Source of the DNA: Lumbricus terrestris
Taxonomy: Eukaryota; Annelida; Clitellata; Crassiclitellata; Lumbricidae
Direction of reading: 5' to 3'
NCBI GenBank assembly: GCA_949752735.1
Contig: OX457037.1
Coordinates: 65,667,915-65,731,914 of the forward strand
DNA: 64,000 nucleotides
The notes under the pieces are model-generated. The model saw only the letters and a program-made list of their open reading frames with translations, made no database searches and had not been told where the DNA came from. The number at the start of each line of letters is the position of its first letter. The stretch's first letter is position 1. Positions 55,023-64,000 of the stretch are shown one piece after another. A program made the translations under genes and the position numbers.

Positions 55023-55769
55023 TATCTTATAAAAATCAAACATTTTCTTATATGTGATTCTGTGTTGTCCTTTGAGTCATCAAATATTTTGGCACAATTG
55101 GGAAAGGGTTTGGAAGACGTGAACAATTAGCCTATTCTTGAGAATCTTGACTACGGGGAGGATCTTCAATAGAATTGACGCCATCAAATTTATGCAATAG
55201 GTTAAATCAACACAGGCCTACTCAGTACTCATGAGAATAGTAGCTGTGAAATGTGACATAATTGAATTGATTTTGTTACTTTTTGCTGCGTTATGTGTTG
55301 GATCGTAAAAAACAATGGGTGGAGTAACTAAAAGTGTCGTAGCCTAACTGTTGTTCTATTTCAAATTATATATATAGCCTATAATTTTAGTTAGTTTAGT
55401 AGACAATCCCGCTATATCAGCGCCTCATATCGGCTGTTACGAATATCATCATTGTCATAAGTAGACTAATTCTATAATTATCATTTTGGTCTAAAGCGCC
55501 AGCAGAAGATGGCTCGATCCGAGTAGGCTATTGTTCACGCGAGGCTGACAGCTCCTAGAACAATACCTTGCCATGGGCGACCTTCACGTGGACAACGACA
55601 TTTAGCGAAATATTGTTATAGGCAACTATGAAGGAAGAGAACATTTACGGTATCGAACCAATGGGTTACTTTGTGTCCGAAGTCGGTCGCCTTCAACAAA
55701 TGCATCCATCGAAGACACAAACTGTTGCTTTCGAAAAAATTAGGCCTGTAGTAGCTCGGGCACCCGTCG
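55023..55769. repeat. NHL downstream flank and mariner remnant
   Basis: GTGTTGTCCTTTGAGTCATC (about 55060) parallels 34320 and 40388, so the duplicated unit extends past the NHL exon. 55230-55400 matches part of the mariner at 30900-31020 (TTGTTACTTTTTGCTGCGTTATG). The rest is unassigned. Confidence 0.6.
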
Positions 55770-55796
55770 TTGCCAGGGAATTTTAGGATTCGGGCC

Positions 55797-55965
55797 GTTC
55801 CCGGCCAATCCCTACCTCTCGTCCCACCCTCCATCCCACCATCCCTTCCACCCTCTTTCCCTCCCTCCCTCTCTCCCACCATCCCTCCCTCCCTTCTTAC
55901 CACCCTCGCTCCCATCATCTCTTACCATCATTTATATATATATTTATATATATATATATATATAA
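55797..55965. repeat. CCCT-rich pyrimidine run and (TA)n microsatellite
   Basis: A nearly pure pyrimidine stretch of CCCT/CCAT units (55797-55920) is followed by a TA repeat (about 55932-55963). Apparent ORFs here are low-complexity artefacts. Confidence 0.85.
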
Positions 55966-56399
55966 TGTGGCTTTATTATAGAGCCATGGAAAAGTTAACG
56001 GCCTAGCAGGCCTAAAACCACGAGGCTTTTAGATTCAAACTCCCCGAAGTATTAGCCTATGTAATTCTCGAAATTGTTGACTATTGTTATTTGCAACAGT
56101 TGCACATAACAAAAGTCAACAATTTCGTAACATTTTCCCACTCTTTTAATCAACAAACCCAGCAGCTTGGAGAATTTAAGTAGGGTCTATGGGTGGTTTA
56201 TGATTAGGCCCAAACCTTCAGGAGATGAAGCAACTTTTGTGAGTACTTTGTCTGGTATTCTAATTCAATTTTTCTCTGCTGATATGCAGAAGAATATGTT
56301 TCATTAGATAAATTTTTTTAAATAATAAAAATGCGTCTAGTTTATTTTCATTTAGATTTGGTGTGAAATATGCAAATTTCGTAAAGGATTGGCGAAAAA

Positions 56400-56735
56400 A
56401 GCTTGAAAAATGGAAGATGGATTGATGTCTTTCATTCATGTCTCTCATGATGTATCCAGCTTCAATTTCAGCCATAAGATTCCTTAAATCAACCTCCATT
56501 TGTAATGCATCTTTCATTAATTCAACTTCTATTTCAGCTATGAAAAAATGCCCTGATACAGCTTCTATATCTAAAGCGTTATATTCATCAATCCAGCTTC
56601 CATTTCATATATAAAATAATCCATGCAGAGCCCTCATCCAGCTTCCATTTCACATGCGTCTTTTCATTAATCCAGCTTCTATTTCATATATAAAAATTCA
56701 CTAATCCAGCTTTAATTTCATCCATACCATTTTGT
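56400..56735. repeat. Degenerate tandem repeats of CCAGCTTCTATTTCA
   Basis: About eight imperfect copies of a phrase like AATCCAGCTTCTATTTCATATA, spaced 40-60 bases apart. Similar phrases occur in the Polinton interior near 9418-9520. Non-coding. Confidence 0.6.
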
Positions 56736-57034
56736 CCGTACCATTTTGTCCGCTACCATTTTGTCTGGTCACCAAACTACCATGTGGCAGTCATGGAAAT
56801 TAGGTTCTGGTACCTTCATTGTTTTCGTTTCGGCTTATGAGGCCGACAGCTCTAGCCTCTATTCGTCGTTTTCTCATCTCAATGACAATGCACTGTCGGA
56901 GTACCCAGGGTTTAAAGTGTGGCTGGTCTGTCATGGACGGCGTCCATGCGATTATTTTAAAATCTGGATGCCGTCATGCAACTTATTGGCCAGCACAGCA
57001 TGGAAAGGTACGACACGGCCATATACTTCTTTTG
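56736..57034. other. Unassigned stretch between tandem repeats
   Basis: Begins with three close repeats of TACCATTTTGTCC (56725-56763). No gene recognised. Confidence 0.35.
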
Positions 57035-57185
57035 TAAAGGTAAGGGCGTCCAGGCACCTTTTTTGAAATGGTGATAAGCGTCCAGGCACTTCTTTTGAAA
57101 AGGTATGAGGCGTCCAGCCACTTCTTTTGGAAAGCTAAGGGCGTCCAGGCACTTCTTTTGGAAAGGTAAGGGGCATCCATGGTTC
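57035..57185. repeat. Tandem repeat, unit about 34 bases
   Basis: Four to five imperfect copies of GGCGTCCAGGCACTTCTTTT then GGAAAGGTAAG. Non-coding in any consistent frame. Confidence 0.85.
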
Positions 57186-57982
57186 CATGCACTTCTCTAT
57201 GAAAATGTATGAAAATTTGGCTTATATTAAATTTGGAAGTCTTGACAATTTGAAAAATTGTAATTCTCGGCTTATCGTTCTCGTCCATAGACTATTCACT
57301 TCCAATGCTTCTCCTCTCCTCTTCCAATGTTTCACATACGCAACCTCCTCTGCTTGACCACTCATTTCCACTCGCCTACCACTTCTTCATCTTGGACTTC
57401 GACCCAAGATCGTGAGTCTGCACAGGCAAGTCGTCTGAAATTTTTGATAATTTTGATAGGGAACTACGAAACCGTGAGAAGTTTGATTTCAGACTAGGTA
57501 ACCAATCACACTCTTGCTAATACTACTTCATTAGCTCTTAATCCGCGCAATTTAGTCAATTCAAATACTTAGAAACCGTGAAGAGTATGATTTCAGACTA
57601 GGTGCACTTGTTAAATTCTGCTGGTTTGCCTCTTACTTGGCACAATTGTGACAATTCCGCTACTTCGAAATGCTGAAGCGTTCGATCAGCACAAGTCATG
57701 CATACGCACTTCTGCTATATTGCTTCTCTCATCCTCCAATGTTTCACACAAGTCACATACGCAACCTCCTCTACTTGGTCACTCATTTCCACTAAACCAC
57801 TACTCCATCATCTTTGGCTTCGTCCAAAGTTTGTAAATCTGCACCGGCAAGTCGTCAGAAATTCAAGAATTTCTTGCCCCACGCACAGTCTCGTCTGCTA
57901 TTTCTGCAACCTAAGCATTCCTTCATCACTCCTCTATACTAGCTTCTCTCTTGACTTATATCGTTACCTAAAAGTTACAAAA
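57186..57982. other. Unassigned stretch with a local duplication
   Basis: The segment near 57300-57430 (CTTCCAATGTTTCACATACGCAACC, CATCTTGGACTTCG, GGCAAGTCGTCTGAAATT) is repeated in diverged form at 57735-57862. No gene recognised. Confidence 0.45.
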
Positions 57983-57986
57983 TTAA

Positions 57987-58943
57987 CCCTCAGGCTACAA
58001 AGCTTTTTTGTAACACTGACTACCAAGGGGGGGTGGTTACCGCCCCCCTGGAATTTGGGTTTGGTTTGAGATATCATAGCTTGTAATACACCATTTGATT
58101 CAGCATTCATTTCTGCACAAAATGGTATATTTAGGTTTAGAAAATATGAATTCCCCTCGAAATTATGAATTTTTTACCATGGGTACCCGGCGATTCCACA
58201 AAATGTATACTTACGCATAGGGAATATATTAGATTCTGTGTGTTTTATACATGATTTATATATAAAAAGTAATTTACATATAATAAAGTCCAATATTCAA
58301 CTATAAAAACTAGTAATAAGTCTGTTTTATGTTCAATCAAAACAAAAAAACATGTTTTAGCCGCTGAAAAACGTGTACGCAGACATAACGGCTTGCGTTG
58401 TAAAAAAAACCAAAATTTTCACACATTCTAATTTATTTTGAGCACTTTCGGTCATCAAAAGACAAATTATTTAGCATCAGAAAATAGCCCTAAATGCCCT
58501 CTACAGAATGGCATAATTTATTTCTATTAAAAAATAAATTATGGATAAGTTATAATAGAAAAAACATGACAATTTTATGAAAATAAAACACCTTTATATA
58601 TATATTAATTTATTTTGAGCACTTCCGGTTGTCAAAAGACAACTCAGTGAGCATGGAAATGTAGCCCGACATTCCCTCTATAGAATGGTATAATTTGCGT
58701 CTCTTAATATTAAAGGGCGGAAAAGTTACAGACGATATTCTAGGGGGGTGGTATCCACCCCCTGGTACCTTGGGTATATCGGGTGTAACTTTTGAACGGG
58801 CATCATCAAAACTTTTAGCTCAAAATGTGTCCCAATGAACCCTCTACAGCTACCAATGTTTTCAAAATTTTATTCCAGACGGAACGCGTTTGATTTGCGA
58901 AAAACCTAGGGGGTGGCAACCACCCCCTTTGGTAGCCCGAGGG
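57987..58943. mobile_element. piggyBac-like TTAA element, family A, copy 2
   Basis: Ends CCCTCAGGCTACAAAGC and TTGGTAGCCCGAGGG, with TTAA at 57983-57986 and 58944-58947. The interior follows copy 1 (41076-41954) throughout, with small indels. 957 bases, non-coding. Confidence 0.88.
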
Positions 58944-58947
58944 TTAA

Positions 58948-59717
58948 TCTCAATTCGTAACTTCAACTGCTATTTCTGCTACACCTCTGCCTCTAGCAAT
59001 TCAGTAGTCTACACCTTCGCTGAAATTAAGAAATTCAGTGAACCAATGAGCTACAGCAATATAATATTAGGCCTACTACTCTGAATTGAGAAATTCTATG
59101 AAATTTGAGATTTTGTTACACAAAATTTGAAAGTGCATGTTTGACGTGTGGTAAAAATAGATTTCGTTGACGTTTTTTTTCAACAGCGTGAATATGCCTA
59201 TAGTCCCGTATCTGTGTAACATAAGGTCTGCAAAAAGCAATTGGGATTATAAAAATGCGACTTCGGTACACAACTTACTCTACAGTGAACACCTCTGAAA
59301 TATTGAATGGACAGCAGAAGTGAAAAATAATTCACACTTCTAAGTCGCACACCGTCACTCCTCTCAATCTCCATCCTCCTACTGCTGTACTCCCGTTCCT
59401 CCTATGCTTCTTACACTCTGCCACGTCTCATCATAAATTATCAAACGCCGCATGTTCTTTTTCATTCGGACATATTAGAAAATTGTCAAAGGCATTGAAG
59501 TAGGCTAAGTCTCTCTCTTGCGTAATTTTCATCAAATACAAGTCTAATATAAAAAATATTCTCACTAATCCACAGCTCCAACGCTCTGACCAGGGATTAT
59601 ATTAAAGAAATTTCTCAACTGCACATAATTATCAGAATAGCATCCTACATCGGGTAGATTGGTCCTTATTGAGACTACTTTTTCTCTCACCTTATCCCTC
59701 CCCACATTGATCTAAGG
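58948..59717. other. Unassigned stretch
   Basis: No gene or element recognised; 59590-59640 shares the phrase TTTCTCAACTGCACATAA with the inserted DNA near 35075. Confidence 0.3.
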
Positions 59718-60550
59718 CAGTGCTGTCCAACCTTTTTGGTACCGCGGGCCGCAAATGATATAATCATAAAGCCAAGGGCCGCAACAGTAAATTTAAAAGC
59801 AATAGTAAATAATTTAGCGATAATTATTAAAGGTATTGCATTAATCATAGAATCATTCTAATGCAAAATGTATGATAATAATACACTATAGCATATATAT
59901 GCCATAATTATCGTCCATGCCCTACGGTTCAGCGGTTCAGCACAAAAAAGCACAGGGTGACCCAGCCATAGTTTTCTTGCTCAGCTCCACTTTTTGGCTG
60001 AACCGGATTTCCAGCCAGCTGCTCGTCGAAGACGTCGAAGCCAGAGTCCTGGGTCTAAAGATCAGTCATAATCGTTGGTTGAGAACGATCCCAAGACATC
60101 GGTGTTCGTCCACTCTGGGGTCCTTATGCTTATCGATTGTTTCCTTCCAGCTCTCTGAACTAGAATTGGACAGTCTCTCGAAAGGCACGGTCGAACTCTG
60201 CAAGGAATGACTAGAACTTAGAAGTAATTCAAGTGAATGGTTTGTGATGGATCGCGAAGTAGAGGAATAAAACCAGAAGACCTGTTTCAGCCTCATGGAG
60301 AGACTACGGGAACCTATAACCCCAGTGGTGTAGAAAGAGGACATTAGTTGTCGGTTTGCCTTCCTGGTAGCTGTCCATACTTCGACAACTGTTACAATAT
60401 TTTCATTAAGAATAAACGTAACAGTCGACCACTAACTTTGTCCTAACTCCATTTGGCACAAAGTTCACAAAATTTAGTGAGCTCGGCGGGCCACTTGAAA
60501 TCATCCCGCGGGCCGCATGCGGCCCGCGGGCCGCACGTTGGACAGCACTG
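59718..60550. mobile_element. hAT element with 8-bp duplication ATCTAAGG
   Basis: Inverted ends CAGTGCTGTCCAAC and GTTGGACAGCACTG are perfect for 14 bases, continuing with GCGGGCCGC on both sides. ATCTAAGG is repeated at 59710-59717 and 60551-60558. No recognisable transposase in its 833 bases. Confidence 0.92.
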
Positions 60551-60558
60551 ATCTAAGG

Positions 60559-61192
60559 CTTGCTGAAACCTAATGGGGGCCCATATTCTATGCATATTTT
60601 GGATGCGGAGCCATGGCCGGACTGCCCCTGGAATCCTGGATCCGACCTTGGTTCGACAGCACTGCATTGATAATTTGATATAAACTTCCAGATCTTCCCC
60701 TCAAAAGTTCAGAAACATGTTATGTAGCTCTAAGATTGTCTTGGATGGTTACGCCCAGGATTCGCATTGATGTCACCTTGTCAGCGTTGTTGATCCGATC
60801 AGGTGGTAGAATATTTCCCTTCTGCTTATCAGCATTTCTCGCGTTTTCCTGAATTAAGACGCAATTTGCTCTGACCAGTGTTCAACATGTTTCAGTTTTT
60901 CTTCTATGGTATTTCCTGTTATTTTTCCCGCGAGTAGCGCAGGTATAGGCCTACATGTATCATCGGAGTATTTCAATATCCTATTCTCCATGACTGTGAC
61001 GTGAAAGTCCTTCACTCGCATATATTTTTGCAGTTGCGCTATTTTATAGTACACTCGGGCTCGGGCTTCGTCCTACTTAGGCTATGTGAGCTTTTTGCCC
61101 CGGCTTCTGTATTTCTGTATTTCTGTCTTCCATTTGCTGCGTCCGGCTACCCGTGGAGACTTCATTGCTCTTTTTTCGCGTAGGCCTATATC
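60559..61192. other. Unassigned stretch
   Basis: Only short frames without family resemblance. The text near 60700-61000 (CACCTTGTCAGCG, ACGCAATTTGCTCTGACCAG) might be an old LINE fragment on the minus strand, but no motif is certain. Confidence 0.3.
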
Positions 61193-61361
61193 CAGTGGTG
61201 TAGTGGGGCGGGGACGCGGGGGGGACGCCATCCCCCCACTTTTTTTGCAAAATTCTTGCAAGATTGCATTTTTTGCTACAGTTTCTACTTCAATTTCCTG
61301 GCGTCTCCCCACTTCAATTTCCAGGCGTCCCCTCACTTCATTTTTTAGGACTACACCACTG
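61193..61361. mobile_element. 169-bp hAT MITE with 8-bp duplication CCTATATC
   Basis: Ends CAGTGGTGTAGT and ACTACACCACTG (read as GGACTACACCACTG) are inverted; CCTATATC is repeated at 61185-61192 and 61362-61369. The interior repeats TTTCCAGGCGTC phrases. Frames across it are chance. Confidence 0.92.
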
Positions 61362-61499
61362 CCTATATCTACTGCGATCATGCAGCGAAGAATATTCTCG
61401 AGTCCAGCTACATTTAGGCCTACATGTATCTGTCACCATGTGGCTATCCGCTCGATTCCCCGCAAATCTGCTGGTTTTTTGTCGTCTTCTTAAGGCTTT

Positions 61500-61585
61500 C
61501 GTATTAACCAGGCCTTGGTTGGGAGCGCCTCTGAGTAGAGATGCTGAAGGGGCGATGTATAAATTTTGTGACTGATTGATTAAAT
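61500..61585 (+). mobile_element. L2-like LINE or SINE 3' end
   Basis: GGGAGCGCCTCTGAGTAGAG followed by GCTGAAGGGGCGATGTATAAA and a TGATTGATTAAA tail. Only the shared 3' end is present, so LINE and SINE origin cannot be separated. Confidence 0.7.
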
Positions 61586-61589
61586 TTGT

Positions 61590-62170
61590 AAAAACAAAGT
61601 GTATGCTGAGCCTACAGTGTACAGTGTACACGATAATTATACTGGCGCCATGTCATAGTACTTGAGTTTCAATCAGGTGAGGTATTAAGAGTTTAAATAA
61701 ACAATTAAAGTTTGCAGTTCTTGCATTTCTGACTGATTTAAAGGTCAATCTGCATGGTAATGAAAACTCAAATAAGGGTCCCCGCACATAAGCAAAAGTT
61801 GTATAAGTTGAAAATAACTAGTTTTCGAATAGTTTTGCAAATTGTTCAGAGATTTTGTAACTCGATAATATTTGCTATTATAATAGGCCTATTAATTATT
61901 TCATCAATGATGAAAAGTATTCCAGTTGCATGTGTGAGGCCTCTAAAATGTGGGGACCTATTCGGCCGAACATGTCGAACATGCCTTAATCAGGCCTTAC
62001 TTTTCTGATCGTAGTAATGAATGCTGGACACTGCTTCGTTTTCTTTATCTAATGCTTAACAACCTATACATTCATCGTTCGCTCTTTTACTCAGCTGCCA
62101 ACTCTGAACTTGAAACAGAGATTAAGTTCATCCTTAAAACCACTCAACCAAAAATACCAACACCAAAAAT
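61590..62170. other. Unassigned stretch
   Basis: No element or gene recognised. TACAGTGTACAGTGTACA near 61614 is a short direct repeat. Confidence 0.3.
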
Positions 62171-62186
62171 AATAAACACCTCAAAA

Positions 62187-62428
62187 CAGGGGCCGATCCA
62201 GGGGGCAATCCGGCCATGCTACCCATTTAGATAACTCTTTCTCACCAGCCATTTGGCGTGGAAAGTGGACGTGGCCCCCATCAGTTCGGCAGACCTTTAC
62301 AAAAGTCAAAAGTAGTCTATGATGACTATAAAAAATTCATCCGATTTTCCTGCGACTAAAGAAGAAATTTATTCTCGCCCAACACCGAAAATGTTGGCCC
62401 CCTTCGAAGCGTTCTGGATCCGCCACTG
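62187..62428. mobile_element. Probable hAT-like MITE, ends CAGGGGCCGATCCAGGG / TCTGGATCCGCCACTG
   Basis: The ends are inverted (CAGGGGCCGATCCAG against CAGTGGCGGATCCAG). The interior has AATCCGGCCATGC and GGCCCCCTTC phrases found in similar small repeats near 35090. No exact 8-bp duplication seen. Confidence 0.55.
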
Positions 62429-63238
62429 CCTTCACAGCTTTGCCAACCAAAGATCCCATTACCCAAACTTCCTTTTAGAGAAGTTCTGTTTTCTGCAGCG
62501 AACTTGACATAATTATTATAAATTTGTGGCTTCGATTATGGTTGTCTAAAACTTTAGTTTGATTAGCAATTATTATCATTAGACATAATTATGAGTTGAT
62601 AAAGTTGTTTTAAATACTTTTGAACTAGCAGAATCAGGGCGCAGTTCACTTGCTGTAGTGACCAATGGAATTGATCATGTATTAATCCATCAAAATTAGC
62701 GGCCTATTCATTTTACTCTAATATCATTTGCATCGCCGTATGATTATGTTATATCCTTTATTGTGATGCTCAAATGCTTATTGTATGATTTATCAAGTGG
62801 TTTCGTAACCATGTATAGGCTTATATTTCGACTAATCTACCAGAAAAGACTAGATTGGTTATTTGAAACTAAATTATAACTGTAGCCTACACTCAAACCT
62901 ACGTTATCAATTTAAGACTTCGAATATGCAAACGCTTTAATCAGCCTGATGACATAATTTATTGTCTCCTTATCGTTGGACTCAAAATTTATCTCAAAAC
63001 TAATATCGTTAGACTTTGATTCCCTACAGTGTGCTCAAAAGGTTATTCGCAATGGGGGGGGCCTGGCGATAGAGGCCACTAAGTAAGTCTAATAATAATA
63101 ATACCTGAATGCTATAGTTTACCTACATGGATAGCCTACAGAGTACATAGGTTAAACGCGATGGAAACTACAAATTAGGCCTAGTCCTAATATTATTGGT
63201 CAATAGGCATAAGCTTATAAGCGTACATGACTGTACTC
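62429..63238. other. Unassigned AT-rich stretch
   Basis: No gene or element recognised. A G-run (GGGGGGGCCTGGCG) near 63054 may mark a degraded element end. Confidence 0.3.
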
Positions 63239-63283
63239 AGAGGCGGACCCTTTGGTCAAATTTGCCAAAGGATCCGCCTCTGG
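63239..63283. repeat. 45-bp near-perfect palindrome
   Basis: CAGAGGCGGACCCTTTGG and CCAAAGGATCCGCCTCTG form an 18-bp stem with two mismatches around a 9-base AT-rich loop. It may be the collapsed pair of ends of a hAT-like element. Confidence 0.75.
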
Positions 63284-63904
63284 ATTGTAAATTTTCTCAG
63301 AACGTGCCCCCCCATTACTTAATGTATCGTATGCAAGAACATGGCACAACCTGCTCGATTTTACCCGCACAGTACTAGGCCAAATCTTTTAATTGGGCAA
63401 GTGTGGAGAGAGATCAGGGCCTATAATAATTCGAACTGTGCACTGTTTGCAGGCAGACCTGCCCTACCTTGGGCGATGTCAACCCCTCCGTCTAGGTCAT
63501 TATTCAGCCTCACAAAATTCACAATTCCTATTTCTCAATGTCACCAGCAAAGATGTCCTGCATCCATAGGCGCACGGGACATTTCAGCAGTGGGGGGAGC
63601 AAAATTTTACTTTTGTCCGAAAAAGTAAATCCGGAATCTTAGGCGTTGTGAACTTATAGGAATTTGTCTCAGTACAGAGGCAGAGTTTCTTTTCTTGCAG
63701 CCACACGCGGGGAGAAGGGGCTGAGGGGCAAATACCCTGGGGCCGGTTACTTTTATGAATACCGACTGAGTAATTTTGGGCCTATATGCAAAGTTCATGA
63801 TGTATGCCTTTTAACGTATAATATTCTTGACGCTTAACTACAATCAGTTTATACTTCAAATGAACAACTGAATAAATTCATAATATATTAATATTGTTTT
63901 TATT
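63284..63904. other. Unassigned stretch with MITE-like text
   Basis: Near 63565-63770 there is GCAGTGGGGGGAGCAAAATTTT and GGGGAGAAGGGGCTGAGGGGC, resembling small hAT-like repeats, but no paired ends were established. No gene. Confidence 0.35.
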
Positions 63905-64000
63905 CTATCGTATTTAATCTTTTATAAAGCACCTCTAGTATGTTGAATCATTCAGAGTCGCTCCCAGTGAGCAAGGCCCCGCGAGAAGAAGCAAGGGGTT
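63905..64000 (-). mobile_element. LINE/SINE-type 3' end, cut by window edge
   Basis: Plus-strand text TTTATAAAGCACCTCTAGTA then TTCAGAGTCGCTCCCAGTG is a diverged inverse of the GGGAGCGCCTCTGA / GGGGCGCTATA 3' end. A related form lies near 4690-4740. The rest of the element would be to the right. Confidence 0.5.

Noticed and set aside
55770..56006. Proline/serine-rich 78-codon ORF
   Set aside because: Translation of a CCCT microsatellite and a TA repeat.
61082..61631. Overlapping ORFs on both strands around the 61.2 kb MITE
   Set aside because: They run through the MITE and a LINE tail; no conserved domain.
1..64000. CRISPR array, bacterial operon or phage
   Set aside because: No regular spacer-repeat structure or operon layout exists; repeats are eukaryotic transposons and host exons are spliced.

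Overview
This is animal nuclear DNA: split coding exons with GT-AG borders, long repeat-filled introns, LINE, SINE, hAT, mariner, pogo-like, piggyBac-like, Harbinger-like and Polinton sequences, and nothing bacterial. The strong excess of the palindrome TAGGCCTA, together with the transposon families and NHL-type propellers, fits a marine invertebrate, perhaps a deuterostome. I cannot name the species.

The host content is best read as one plus-strand receptor-like locus spread over about 50 kb. A signal-peptide exon (3523-3580) is followed by Ig-like exons at 4974-5273, 6207-6527 and 7605-7850, a transmembrane exon (19253-19351), a short charged cytoplasmic helix exon (36840-36911) and an NHL-type beta-propeller terminal exon. 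All of these exons can be joined in phase 1. The propeller exon occurs three times in tandem: two open copies (33141-34021 and 39404-40269) and a third (45178-54716) wrecked by nested insertions. There is also a decayed second copy of the helix exon (28594-28656) and a decayed Ig exon (7097-7236); both have lost the AG of their acceptor. If the exons are joined as the phases suggest, the product is a type I membrane protein with Ig domains outside and an NHL propeller inside, an architecture I do not recognise.

The rest is mobile DNA, much of it with readable target-site duplications (TSDs). 1-1548: PHD-endonuclease LINE ORF, minus strand. 8100-11495: 3.4 kb Polinton remnant with long inverted repeats, 6-bp TSD and a broken polymerase B tail. 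11680-18236: a mariner split by a pogo-like element that was itself entered by a complete-looking 3.4 kb hAT with an intact 754-residue transposase. 20-28 kb: two SINE families, a mariner, small MITEs and a decayed repeat gene. 28-37 kb: segmental duplications carrying the helix and NHL exons, with empty and filled transposon sites. 40.9-43.7 kb: an L2-like LINE end split by two back-to-back TTAA elements. 45.5-54.5 kb: a LINE (with its own hAT), an RTE-like LINE and another hAT, all inside NHL copy 3. 55-64 kb: SINE, tandem repeats, TTAA and hAT elements and unassigned DNA.

The tRNA-derived SINE and the L2-like LINE share their 3' end sequence, as expected of a SINE mobilised by that LINE. 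No rRNA gene, functional tRNA gene or CRISPR array was seen.
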